Positions 17,150-25,393 of a stretch of DNA of 64,000 bases are shown here, piece by piece. The stretch covers positions 51,335 through 115,334 of the forward strand of contig NZ_JAQYWB010000006.1 of assembly GCF_030145185.1 (NCBI RefSeq), written 5' to 3'. This stretch comes from Desulfoluna sp. (lineage in GTDB: Bacteria; Desulfobacterota; Desulfobacteria; Desulfobacterales; Desulfolunaceae). Under the pieces are notes generated by a model. The model was not told the origin of the DNA. It did no database searches and worked only from the letters and a program-made list of their open reading frames with translations. Every line of letters starts with the position of its first letter. The first letter of the stretch is position 1. Made by a program: the position numbers and the translations under genes.

Positions 17150-18937
17150 TTACCCCCTGACAGCATAGAGAAGAAAAATAAAGAGCACGGCGACAAAGGC
17201 GCCCACCCCCGAGGGGACGGTCCCCGTTTGAAAGGCCTGTTTGATCCGTTCGGAAAGGTCCGCCTGGTCACTGTGTCCTTTGCTGGACAGGTGAGACAGG
17301 GGGGCCATGAGGGCGATGGCAAGGGATTGCGGTGCTTTCTGGGCAAAGTGATTGATCCGCCCTGTCAGGCCCTTGACCAGGAGAAGATCACAGGCCGCGT
17401 TAATCCCGTTGAGTGATTTATCGGCCACCCAATGGAAGAGTCGCCCGGCCCCGGCATAAAACCAGTCGGTGTCGAGGAAGGTGACTTTTTCCAGGCGGGG
17501 CAACAGCCCTTTGGCCAGAAGGAGCAGAAAGGCAAGGGTGCCGAAGAACTGGAGCTGGAGTTGCCCCACCACGTGGCCGAAGGTATACGGCTCATAGTCG
17601 GCGGCAAAGGGCAGCATGTTGTAGAGCACCTCATGGTTGGTGCCGACATAAACGCAGCCCAGGGCGGTAAAGCCCATGGCAATCCGCATGTTCCAGGGTG
17701 CCTCTTTGGGGCGCAGGCCAGAGTCTTTGTGGAAGAAGGTGAGGAAGGGGACCCGGATTCCCACATAGGCAAAGACCCCCACCGCTGCAAATTGCAGGGC
17801 AAACCAGGCCAGGGTGAGGTGTTCGTGGGCCGCTGCGGAGATGATCATGGACTTGCTGACAAAGCCGCAGAAGAGGGGGGTAGACATGGAGAGCCCCCCG
17901 ACGATGCAGAAGGTGGCGGTCCAGGGCATGGCCCGGAAGAGTCCCCCCAGCTCGCTCAGGTTCTGTTTGCCGGTCTGCTGGATCACGGCGCCTGCGCTCA
18001 TGAAAAGCAGGGATTTGTAGAAAATGTGGCAGACGGCATGGGCCGCCACCCCGTTTAAAGCCAGGTTTGAGCCGATACCGATTCCCACGATCATGAAGCC
18101 CACCTGGTTGATCAGGCTGTAGGCGAGCACGCGCCTGATATCATTTTCAATGACGGCGTAACACAAGGGGATGAGCGCCATGGCAAGGCCTAAGGGGATC
18201 AGGATATCCGCTCCGGCAAAGATTCGGGCCATGGTGTAGACGGCGCTTTTGGTGGTGAAGGAGCTTAAGAAGACAGCGCCGGTGACCGTGGCTTCCGGGT
18301 AGGCGTCTTTGAGCCAGGCGTGCATGGGGTAAACCGCTGCGTTGACGGCCACACCGCAAAAGATGAACCAGGAGGCAGGAGACGCCAGTTTGATGGCCGA
18401 AAAGGCGAGGGTGCCGGTCTCTTGAATCTGAAGGACAATACCCGCCATGAGGCAGAGCCCTCCCAGGATGTGAATCATGATGTACCGGAAGGCCGCCTTC
18501 TGGGATTTTTCCGTCCTTCGGGCCAGGATCAGGAAGGTGGAGGCCACTGCCATGAACTCCCAGAAGACATAAAGGGAGAAGAAGTCACCGGCAAAGGTGA
18601 CGCCCACAGCGCTTCCCGCATAGATCATGGCAGAGGTATGGGCCAGGGCATCGTCTTCGTGCATGGCATAGATGCTGCCGGCAAAGGCGGCGATGCAGAA
18701 GATGGTACCAAAGACGCGGGAGAGGGCGTCCACCCGGCCGAAGATGAGTTGATAGTCCAGGAAGGGGACCGTCCAGTGCGTGCCGTTGGGAACCGAGAGC
18801 AGGGTCACCAGGGCGACAAGGGGCAGGGCCGTCATCCAGAGGGCCCTGCCGCGTCCCTTCAGGATGGGCAGGGCCAGGGCCCCGATCACCATGATGAGGG
18901 CGGGGGGCATATCAATAAACGGTATATGAAGTGGCAT
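17150..18937 (-). CDS. Mrp/NuoL-type proton-antiporter subunit D-like 3
   Basis: The 595-residue, ~16-segment membrane protein belongs to the NuoL/NuoM/MrpD antiporter family. The TM5 glutamate is present (E127 in YVFWEFMA), and the TM8-region lysine is K230 (SSFTTKSAVYTMARI). The TM7 lysine is replaced by asparagine, N199 (GVAVNAAVYPMHAWL), where the two sister subunits have K223 and K222. A C-terminal extension of ~130 residues with a final membrane segment recalls the lateral-helix region of NuoL. It is the last gene of the Mrp-like operon and starts 31 bases after the small membrane protein. Confidence 0.85.
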   Translation of the reverse strand: MPLHIPFIDMPPALIMVIGALALPILKGRGRALWMTALPLVALVTLLSVPNGTHWTVPFLDYQLIFGRVDALSRVFGTIFCIAAFAGSIYAMHEDDALAHTSAMIYAGSAVGVTFAGDFFSLYVFWEFMAVASTFLILARRTEKSQKAAFRYIMIHILGGLCLMAGIVLQIQETGTLAFSAIKLASPASWFIFCGVAVNAAVYPMHAWLKDAYPEATVTGAVFLSSFTTKSAVYTMARIFAGADILIPLGLAMALIPLCYAVIENDIRRVLAYSLINQVGFMIVGIGIGSNLALNGVAAHAVCHIFYKSLLFMSAGAVIQQTGKQNLSELGGLFRAMPWTATFCIVGGLSMSTPLFCGFVSKSMIISAAAHEHLTLAWFALQFAAVGVFAYVGIRVPFLTFFHKDSGLRPKEAPWNMRIAMGFTALGCVYVGTNHEVLYNMLPFAADYEPYTFGHVVGQLQLQFFGTLAFLLLLAKGLLPRLEKVTFLDTDWFYAGAGRLFHWVADKSLNGINAACDLLLVKGLTGRINHFAQKAPQSLAIALMAPLSHLSSKGHSDQADLSERIKQAFQTGTVPSGVGAFVAVLFIFLLYAVRG

Positions 18938-18968
18938 GGAATCGAATGTCTCCTGTAAAAATGACCTG

Positions 18969-19199
18969 TTATTCTCCGCTTTTCACCAAAAACGAAAGGC
19001 CCAGGGCCAGGACGGGAAGCGCCAGACCGGAGAGAAACCCGAAAAGAGGGTTGAACTCGGGCCATCCGTCGACGGTAAAGGACGCATGGGGGTGAATGAG
19101 AAAGTCGGCCCCCAGCAGGCCCCCCAGAAAGATCGCGCCAAGCACGATCAGGGTTTTCAGAGTCTTTGGGCTGTCAAAAAGAGTGTTTTTTGTCGTCAT
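18969..19199 (-). CDS. Small two-segment membrane protein of the Mrp-like operon
   Basis: The 76-residue product has two hydrophobic stretches (TLIVLGAIFLGGLLGADFLI and GFLSGLALPVLALGLSFLV) joined by a polar loop HPHASFTVDGWPEFNP. It lies between two antiporter-like genes, in the same direction, with 14- and 31-base gaps. I do not recognise a family. Position and topology suggest a structural subunit of the complex, comparable in place only to small Mbh/Mrp subunits. Confidence 0.7.
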   Translation of the reverse strand: MTTKNTLFDSPKTLKTLIVLGAIFLGGLLGADFLIHPHASFTVDGWPEFNPLFGFLSGLALPVLALGLSFLVKSGE

Positions 19200-19213
19200 A
19201 TGTCACCTTAAGC

Positions 19214-20701
19214 CTAGGGCATGGGAGCGCCAATAATGGTCGCCACGGCCAATTTCGCCAGTTGCAGGAACGGCTGGGGATAGAAGAAGAAGATCACGGA
19301 ACAGGTGGCTGTCATACACAGAGGAATCAGGCACCAGGTAGGCACTTCGTCGACTTTTTTCTCAAACATCGCCTCTTCATCGGTGCAGAAGAAGGCCTTA
19401 TAAGAGATGGGCAGAAAGTACGCGGCGTTCATGAGGGAACTGGCCAGAAGGACAAAGAGAAAGAAAATCTGTCCCGACTCCAGGGTGCCGATCACCAGGT
19501 TCCATTTGCTGATAAAACCACCCAGGGGCGGCAGCCCGATGACAGAGAGCGAGCCCAGGAGAAAGGCGGTCATGGTGTAGGGCATGCGGCGACCGATACC
19601 CACCATCTGGCTGACGTTCTTGATGCCCGATGCGGCAAAGATGGCCCCGGCGCAGAAGAAGAGGGTGATCTTGCCGAAGGCGTGCATGGCGATGTGGAGC
19701 ATACCGCCTGTCATCCCCGAGGGGGAGAGCAGGGCGATACCCAGGATGATGTAGGAGAGCTGGCCGATGGTAGAGAAAGCCAGCCGTCGTTTCAGGCCGT
19801 CCTGGGAGAGGGCGATCATCGAGGAGACGATGATGGTAAACGAGGCGACGTAGCAGACGAGGGTGCCCAGCCCAATGGAGGCCAGCATCTTGGTACCGAA
19901 GACCCCGGTGATGACCCGGGCCACACAAAAGACCCCGACTTTGACCACCGCGACGGCGTGGAGCAGAGCAGACACCGGGGTGGGGGCCACCATGGCGGCC
20001 GGTAGCCAGGAGTGGAACGGCATGACGCCTGCCTTGGCAAACCCGAAGACGAACATGAGAAGCAGCACCGCCGTGGCGGGTTGAGAAAAGTGCCCGTTCA
20101 TGAATCCCTGGGGGGCAAACTCGAAGGTGCCGGTCTGGCTGTAAATGACCAGCATGGCCGGCAGCACCAGGCCGATGGAGGCACCCAGGATGTAGGTGAT
20201 GTATTTGCGTCCCGAGCTCCTGGCTTCCTGATCCTGATGGTGAGTGACCAGAGGATAGGTGGCAAAGGAGAGCATCTCGTAAAAGAGATAGAGGGTGAAG
20301 AGGTTACCGGCAAAGGCAACGCCCAGGGTGGCGGAAAGGGAGAGGGCAAAACAGGCATAATAGCGCGTTTGTCCGTGCTCGTTCAGGCTTCGCATGTACC
20401 CGATGGAGTACATGGAGGTCACGATCCACAAGCTGGAGGAGACCAGAGCGAAGAGCATGCCGAAGGCATCCACCTTGAACTCGATGGCCAGCCCCGGCAA
20501 GACTTCGACCAGGGTGTAGGCGATTTGACCTCCCTTTAAGACAAAGGGAAGCATGGAGAGAACGATGGCGAATTTTAAAATGGCTGCGACAAAGGTCCAC
20601 GCCTCACGCACGTTCTCCGACCGGCTGGAGAAGATGATGGGCACCACAAAAAAGGAGACGAGAATCGCAGCAAGGGGTTTGGCTGAATAAAGCATTTCCA
20701 T
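19214..20701 (-). CDS. Mrp-type antiporter subunit D (copy 1)
   Basis: The 495-residue, ~14-segment protein is an MrpD/NuoN-like ion-translocating subunit. All expected channel residues are visible: E142 in LFYEMLSF, K223 in GFAKAGVMPFHSWLP, H230, and K254 in HAVAVVKVGVF. The start ATG lies two bases after the stop of the neighbouring subunit gene. It should move H+ or Na+ within the membrane complex. Numbered copy 1 because it best matches canonical MrpD. Confidence 0.9.
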   Translation of the reverse strand: MEMLYSAKPLAAILVSFFVVPIIFSSRSENVREAWTFVAAILKFAIVLSMLPFVLKGGQIAYTLVEVLPGLAIEFKVDAFGMLFALVSSSLWIVTSMYSIGYMRSLNEHGQTRYYACFALSLSATLGVAFAGNLFTLYLFYEMLSFATYPLVTHHQDQEARSSGRKYITYILGASIGLVLPAMLVIYSQTGTFEFAPQGFMNGHFSQPATAVLLLMFVFGFAKAGVMPFHSWLPAAMVAPTPVSALLHAVAVVKVGVFCVARVITGVFGTKMLASIGLGTLVCYVASFTIIVSSMIALSQDGLKRRLAFSTIGQLSYIILGIALLSPSGMTGGMLHIAMHAFGKITLFFCAGAIFAASGIKNVSQMVGIGRRMPYTMTAFLLGSLSVIGLPPLGGFISKWNLVIGTLESGQIFFLFVLLASSLMNAAYFLPISYKAFFCTDEEAMFEKKVDEVPTWCLIPLCMTATCSVIFFFYPQPFLQLAKLAVATIIGAPMP

Positions 20702-20703
20702 AT

Positions 20704-22194
20704 CTATGCAATCCCTGCCGGTAAGGCCAGCTGAATGAGTTTCGTGACAATGTCACCGGTATAGAGTCCCAGGGCGATCAGTGAGAGGGCCGCAATAAGG
20801 AGCGGTGCCACCATGGTGACGGGGGCTTCATTGAAGACAGGCCCGTGGTCGTGATGGCCGTGGCCTTCTGCAAAGGGCTCGAAGAAGGCGATCTCAAAAA
20901 TGCGGAAGAAGAGCACCGCGTTGACCAGGCTGCTGAAGAGCAGCGCGGCGACAAATCCCCACTGGCCGGCGTTGATTCCGCCGGTGATGAGGTACCATTT
21001 GCTGAAGAAACCGCAGGTGGGGGGGATCCCGATGACGGCCAGGGCCGCGATGACAAACCCGATCATGGTGAAGGGCATCTTGCCGAAGAGCCCCTGGAGG
21101 TCTTCAAATTTATCGCTGCCCAGCTTCCAGATGATGGCGCTCACCGCCATAAAAAGGGTGAGGGTCATGGCCGCATCGTTGATGATATGCAGGGTGGCAC
21201 CCGTGACGCCGGCTTTATTGCCCAACCAGAAGCCCCCGACCATGTAGCCCACTTCCGCCACAATGATGTAGGTGAACATGCGGGAGAGGCGCCGTTGCAT
21301 CAGAGCCAGCAGAGAGCCGCTGACAATGGCCGCGATCGCCAGCCAGACAATGGCTTCGGAGAGCAGGGGCCGGGCGAAGGTGAACGCCGGGGTAAAGACG
21401 GTGAGACCGACCCGCACCATCGCGTAGATCATCACTTTGGTGGTCAGGGGGGCGATGAGTCCGGCAGAGGCGGACGGCGCGTTGCTGTAAGCGTTGGGCA
21501 GCCAGCCATGCAGGGGAAAGAGGGCCATTTTCACAAAGAGGCCGGCCATGCAGATGATCAGGGCCAGGAACAGGGTGCCTGAGCCTTCGAGCTGCGGGAC
21601 CAGGAGGGCGATGTCCGCCATGTTCAGGGTGCCGGTGGCGATGTAGATGTAGCCGATCCCCAACAGGTAAAAGGAGGCGCCGATGGTTCCCATGAAGAGA
21701 TAGTTGAGACTCGACAGGGGGGCTCGCTCCTTGCCCAGGCCGATGAGGGCGTAGCCGGTCAGGGAGCCGATCTCCAGGAGCACATAAAGGTTGAAGGCGT
21801 CACCGGTGGCAACGATCCCCACCATACCGGAGAGAAAGAGGAGGTAAAGGCCGAGGTAGGCCCCCATTTTGTCCTCAAAATCTTTTTCAATCCAGACTTT
21901 GGCGCTGATGAGGTTTAAGAGCGCGACGGCCAGGATGACGACAAGGACCGGGGCGTTCAGGTAGTCAATCACGTAGACGATGCCGATGGGTGGGCGCCAT
22001 CCTGCCATTTTATAGACAATAGGGCCTGCTGCCATGACGTGGGCTGCCAAGCCGATGGAGACGGCCAGGGCCCCGGCCAGGGACGCAACGGCCAGGGGAA
22101 AGCACCAGCGCCGGTCGATCCACCCCATGGCGGAGACGAGGAGCGCCGACAGCAGCGGTATGATAATCAGGAGTGCCGGAAAATGCTGTGTCAT
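20704..22194 (-). CDS. Mrp-type antiporter subunit D (copy 2)
   Basis: This 496-residue homologue of NuoM/MrpD keeps E141 (YVLLEIGSLTGYALIG), K222 (LFVKMALFPLHGWLP) and K253 (APLTTKVMIYAMVRVG). It follows the subunit C gene by two bases and precedes copy 1 by two bases, so the three are surely co-translated. A His-rich loop (EGHGHHDHG) lies near the C-terminus. Two full D copies plus a third divergent one are more than the single D of canonical Mrp. Confidence 0.9.
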   Translation of the reverse strand: MTQHFPALLIIIPLLSALLVSAMGWIDRRWCFPLAVASLAGALAVSIGLAAHVMAAGPIVYKMAGWRPPIGIVYVIDYLNAPVLVVILAVALLNLISAKVWIEKDFEDKMGAYLGLYLLFLSGMVGIVATGDAFNLYVLLEIGSLTGYALIGLGKERAPLSSLNYLFMGTIGASFYLLGIGYIYIATGTLNMADIALLVPQLEGSGTLFLALIICMAGLFVKMALFPLHGWLPNAYSNAPSASAGLIAPLTTKVMIYAMVRVGLTVFTPAFTFARPLLSEAIVWLAIAAIVSGSLLALMQRRLSRMFTYIIVAEVGYMVGGFWLGNKAGVTGATLHIINDAAMTLTLFMAVSAIIWKLGSDKFEDLQGLFGKMPFTMIGFVIAALAVIGIPPTCGFFSKWYLITGGINAGQWGFVAALLFSSLVNAVLFFRIFEIAFFEPFAEGHGHHDHGPVFNEAPVTMVAPLLIAALSLIALGLYTGDIVTKLIQLALPAGIA

Positions 22195-22196
22195 TC

Positions 22197-22604
22197 TTAC
22201 TGTCCTGCCTGCATTCGAATCTGGTGGTTGATGTCATCCTCTTCCAGGGTACCGTACTGGCGGTAGATCTTGATGGCCAGGGCCAGAGCCACGCCGAGGG
22301 TGGCCACGGAGACCACGATCGCCGTCAGCATGAGGCAATGGGGAAGGGGGTTGATATAGTCCGCCGCGTGGACGGCCGCGTGGCCTCCCCCGTGGGCGTC
22401 TCCCATGATGATGGGAAGGGTCCCCCCCTTTTTGTAGGCGATGGAGACGTAGAAGAGGATGATGGAGGTCTGGAAGATGTTCATGCCGATGATTTTTTTT
22501 ACCAGGTTGTTTTTACCGATCATGGCGTAGAGCCCGAGCATCATTAAGACGATGTAGATCCAGTAGTTGTATTTGTCCGCAATGAGCGGCAACAGGTCGT
22601 TCAT
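22197..22604 (-). CDS. Mrp-type antiporter subunit C (NuoK-like)
   Basis: The 135-residue, three-segment protein belongs to the MrpC/MnhC/NuoK family. GLYAMIGKNNLVKKIIGMNIFQTSIILFYVS (core KNNLVKKIIGMNIFQ) and the last segment LPHCLMLTAIVVSVATLGVAL are typical. A His/Ala-rich insert (GDAHGGGHAAVHAA) sits between segments two and three. It follows the MbhE/MrpB fusion by four bases. Confidence 0.9.
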   Translation of the reverse strand: MNDLLPLIADKYNYWIYIVLMMLGLYAMIGKNNLVKKIIGMNIFQTSIILFYVSIAYKKGGTLPIIMGDAHGGGHAAVHAADYINPLPHCLMLTAIVVSVATLGVALALAIKIYRQYGTLEEDDINHQIRMQAGQ

Positions 22605-22608
22605 GGTA

Positions 22609-23442
22609 TCAGAGCCCCTCGTCGTGTTTCCCTGCCGAGGACAGGTTGTAGTAAATCCAGATAATCACCGCCATGACGGCAAAGGCGACGCCGATTTCCA
22701 CGATGAGAATTCCGTGAGAACGGGCCATGACGGGGCTTACGCCCAATAAGGGGGCCAGGGCCTCGTAGTTGAGGAAGTTGGCTCCGAACAGGAGGCACAA
22801 GACCCCGGTGCCCGCGTAGATCAGGACGCCCATGGAGCCAAAGAGGGCGGCTACTTTTTCAGGGAATCGCCGGATGGCACGACGCAGGTCGTGGCTGATG
22901 GCGTAGAGAATGAAGGATGCCGCCAGGAGGACACCGCCCTGGAACCCGCCGCCGGGGCTGTAGTGACCGTGGGCCACCACATAAAGGGCAAAGATCTGAA
23001 TAAAGGGGATGACGATGCGGCAGGTGTTCTTGATAATAATCTGGTGGGGGACAAACTCGGAGTCCAGGCGCCGGAAGACCGCGGAGTCCTCGGCGGGAAG
23101 GGTGCCGCCCTCTTTGATATGCAGTGTCACGCCCGTGGGCAGGTGACGGTACATTCGCGGGGTGTCTCCGGGTTTTTGCTTCCGGCGGAGCAGGAAGAAG
23201 CAGGCCAGGCCCGCGGCAAAAACCACGGTGGTTTCAAACATCGTGTCGTACCCTCGGTAATCGGCCAGGACGCTGGTGACCACGTTGGGTGCGTGGGTAT
23301 CCGCCTGCCCGTTTTCCAGATAGTAGGGGGAGAGATAGGTGTTTGCCGGTGAGTTGGCATCGCCGAAATCGGGAAAGGCCCCCGTGTGAAAAATGAGAAG
23401 CCCTCCTGTCAGGACGACGGCGATCATGGCTAAAAATTTCAA
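22609..23442 (-). CDS. MbhE-MrpB fusion subunit
   Basis: The 277-residue protein joins two usually separate subunits. Residues ~1-90 match MbhE and the matching end of MrpA (SPYYLENGQADTHAPNVV, then YRGYD at 62-66). Residues ~120-265 form an MrpB/MnhB domain (GHYSPGGGFQGGVLLAA). I place the start at TTG 23442, seven bases after GGAGGA and overlapping the previous TGA as TTGA. The longer frame to 23565 encodes an Arg/Gly-rich segment that is the shadow of the preceding gene. Confidence 0.85.
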   Translation of the reverse strand: MKFLAMIAVVLTGGLLIFHTGAFPDFGDANSPANTYLSPYYLENGQADTHAPNVVTSVLADYRGYDTMFETTVVFAAGLACFFLLRRKQKPGDTPRMYRHLPTGVTLHIKEGGTLPAEDSAVFRRLDSEFVPHQIIIKNTCRIVIPFIQIFALYVVAHGHYSPGGGFQGGVLLAASFILYAISHDLRRAIRRFPEKVAALFGSMGVLIYAGTGVLCLLFGANFLNYEALAPLLGVSPVMARSHGILIVEIGVAFAVMAVIIWIYYNLSSAGKHDEGL

Positions 23443-23684
23443 TCTTTGGTCCTCCGTGTGGTGTGAAAGACGGCGGCCACGCAAAAGACCGTGCTGACGC
23501 CTGCCCCGACGGCTGCCTCGGTGAAGGCCACGTCCACGGCCCCCATGGAGGCCCAGGCCAGGCACATGAGAAAGCTGTAGGCGCTGAAGACGATGGAGGC
23601 CCCGAGGAGGTCCTTCACGGCCAGGGCGCCGATACCGCTGATGACCACAAGGGTGAGGATCGCAAGATCAATGGGAAGGGTCAT
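23439..23684 (-). CDS. MbhD-like subunit (DUF4040)
   Basis: The 81-residue, three-segment protein matches MbhD and the corresponding C-terminal part of MrpA (VKDLLGASIVFSAYSFLMCLAWA; core GASIVFSAYSF, then AFTEAAVGAG). The start is ATG 23684 after GGAGG; it overlaps the MrpG gene by 17 bases and the next gene by four. The open frame extends 19 codons upstream without a suitable start. Confidence 0.85.
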   Translation of the reverse strand: MTLPIDLAILTLVVISGIGALAVKDLLGASIVFSAYSFLMCLAWASMGAVDVAFTEAAVGAGVSTVFCVAAVFHTTRRTKD

Positions 23685-24015
23685 CGCTGCCTCCGTTTTT
23701 CTTTTTTGTCCACGGTGCCAGTCCTGCGCGGATACCGGCATCGACGATGGCGTGGGTGGCGGTGGGGCTGGTGAGGTAGACGAAGATGACGATCAGGATG
23801 ATCTTGATGGCCGTCAGGATGTTCGTCCCCGTGAGGCCGTGGTGGGAGAGCACATAAAGGGCCAGGCCGCTCATGGAGAGCAGCAGTCCCATGGAATCAA
23901 TCATCCCGGCGGGATGAAGCCGGGAATAGAAGTCTGGGAATCGGATCACGCCCACGGCACCCGCAAAGAAGAAGAAAATGCCGCCGGCGATGATGAGGAG
24001 GCTTACAAAGATCAT
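23668..24015 (-). CDS. Mrp-type antiporter subunit G
   Basis: The 115-residue, three-segment protein has the MrpG/MnhG signature GAVGVIRFPDFYSRLHPAGMID (core RFPDFYSRLHPAG) and the SPTATHAI motif near the end. It follows MrpF by 14 bases. In Mrp complexes G is a small structural subunit with F and E. Confidence 0.9.
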   Translation of the reverse strand: MIFVSLLIIAGGIFFFFAGAVGVIRFPDFYSRLHPAGMIDSMGLLLSMSGLALYVLSHHGLTGTNILTAIKIILIVIFVYLTSPTATHAIVDAGIRAGLAPWTKKKNGGSDDPSH

Positions 24016-24029
24016 TTTTTTGTCTCTCC

Positions 24030-24320
24030 TTATTTCTGGGTGAGGGATTCGCCGTGAAGCCCCTTCTTTTTATGGAAGTATCGGGCCGAGGCCAGCACCG
24101 TCATAAAGTTCAGGAGGGCATAGGCCAGGGAGATGTCCACAAACATGTCTACCCGATCAAAGAGCAGCCCGATGATGATGAGAAGGACGGTGGTCTTGGT
24201 GCCCAGGGCGTTGATGCCGATGATGCGGTCCAAAATGGTGGGACCGGCAATGGCTCGGTACAACGAGATCAGCGAGATCAGGCAGATTGCGATGGCTGCG
24301 CTGAGAAAAAAGTTATCCAT
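24030..24320 (-). CDS. Mrp-type antiporter subunit F
   Basis: From ATG 24320 the protein has 96 residues and three membrane segments, with the MrpF signature YRAIAGPTILDRIIGINALGTK (core GPTILDRIIGIN). It overlaps the MrpE gene by eight bases. The 29-codon upstream extension is the shadow of MrpE. GGAGAG precedes the chosen start. Confidence 0.9.
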   Translation of the reverse strand: MDNFFLSAAIAICLISLISLYRAIAGPTILDRIIGINALGTKTTVLLIIIGLLFDRVDMFVDISLAYALLNFMTVLASARYFHKKKGLHGESLTQK

Positions 24321-24870
24321 GGGCCTCTCCGAATACGGTTGCGACACGTTTTTCCATCTCGCCGGGCAGGGACTCGGCAGAGGCGTCGTCAATGGCGTGT
24401 ACCACATAGTCTCCGAAGACGGAGAGGGAGACGGTGATGGTTCCGGGTGTCAGGGTAATGGAATTGGCAAAGGTCACCAGGGCCATGTCATCTTCCATTC
24501 GGCTTCTAAATTCAATGATCTGGGGGTTGATTTCCTCAAGAAGCCGGGGGTGAAAGACCAGTTTTAGAAGATGGATGTTGGCCAGGATGATCTCTTTAAT
24601 GAGCCATGGCATGTACAGGAGGAAGCGAAGCCAGAGGCCGGGCATTCCCTTAAACGTGGAGGTGGTGATGAGAAGATCGGATGAGATGAGAGAGACGATC
24701 ACACAGGAGATGACGCCCAATGAAAGGTGGAAGATGTCGAGTTTTCCCGATAACGCCACCCAGGTTGCCATCATGACGACAAAGGTGACCACAAAGGGGA
24801 CCGGCTTGAAGCCTCCTCCTGCTTCAGGGGGGTCGGGTTGCGGCCTAGGAGAGTTCATTTTTCTTGTCAC
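24313..24870 (-). CDS. Mrp-type antiporter subunit E
   Basis: The 185-residue protein (from GTG 24870, eight bases after AGGAAGG; ATG 24858 is an alternative) is MrpE/MnhE-like, with two or three N-terminal membrane segments and the soluble C-terminal half TFANSITLTPGTITVSL that is diagnostic. It is the first gene of the ten-gene operon. Its ribosome binding site lies in a region that can fold in two ways. Confidence 0.88.
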   Translation of the reverse strand: MTRKMNSPRPQPDPPEAGGGFKPVPFVVTFVVMMATWVALSGKLDIFHLSLGVISCVIVSLISSDLLITTSTFKGMPGLWLRFLLYMPWLIKEIILANIHLLKLVFHPRLLEEINPQIIEFRSRMEDDMALVTFANSITLTPGTITVSLSVFGDYVVHAIDDASAESLPGEMEKRVATVFGEAHG

Positions 24871-25148
24871 AGTTGCTACCTTCCTCAGTATTGACACTGT
24901 CGCTGAGACAGCTCAGGGGATGATCTGAGCCGGTTTCAGAGGTTCGGCGAAAGAACCGGGTCGGGTATGGGCACAAGCCTAAGGGGCTGGTTTTGTGTCC
25001 TGTCCGGTGGCTTTTACGCTAATTCATCACACATTTTTTACGGGTGACGTTGTGTGCAAACGGCTTGTTGGTGGCCCTGTCAATGGCCCGAAACACACGA
25101 TAAAAATTACAGGTTGACCTGCCCGATAAAAGGGAACACCTGCGGATA
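24871..25148 (-). promoter_or_regulatory. Long structured leader of the Mrp-like operon
   Basis: About 280 bases separate the candidate promoter from the MrpE start. Reading on the - strand, three hairpins lie next to each other: GGTTC/GAACC (24941-24957), GCTCAG/CTGAGC (24911-24930) and CTGTC/GACAG (24897-24911). CTCAG at 24907-24903 can instead pair with CTGAG at 24888-24884, which abuts and partly covers the AGGAAGG ribosome binding site. Such exclusive pairings are typical of riboswitches, attenuators or protein-bound leaders. I recognise no named riboswitch. Confidence 0.45.
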
Positions 25149-25155
25149 AATGGTT

Positions 25156-25184
25156 ATTCTGCAAAAGATCATATGGGGTGTCAA
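25156..25184 (-). promoter_or_regulatory. Candidate sigma-70 promoter of the Mrp-like operon
   Basis: On the - strand TTGACA (25184-25179) is followed after 17 bases by CAGAAT (25161-25156). The -35 is perfect and the -10 matches four of six positions. It is the best promoter in the 520-base gap upstream of MrpE. Confidence 0.5.
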
Positions 25185-25345
25185 GGGGTTTTGGAGATTG
25201 ATCGAAATGGTCAATTAAATTTATTTATTAGCCATGGGGCAAACGGCGCAAATAACTGAACCGTATAGCTATCATCTGAGAGATGTCGTTTAGTTATTCA
25301 ACGGGGATATCTCTCTTTATTTCTGCAGGATATTGATTTGATTGT

Positions 25346-25372
25346 CCGGGATGAGCGAAGTGCTCACCCCGG
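25346..25372 (-). terminator. Strong hairpin downstream of DASS carrier 1
   Basis: CCGGG-A-TGAGC (25346-25356) and GCTCA-C-CCCGG (25362-25372) form a ten-pair stem with one mismatch and a GAAGT loop, 22 bases after the carrier stop. There is no clear T-run on the - strand, so it may be a terminator aided by Rho or an mRNA 3' stabiliser. The rest of 25185-25345 shows only AT-rich sequence, with an imperfect repeat near 25197-25216. Confidence 0.5.
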
Positions 25373-25393
25373 AGTCGTGCCTCTATTTCGTGT

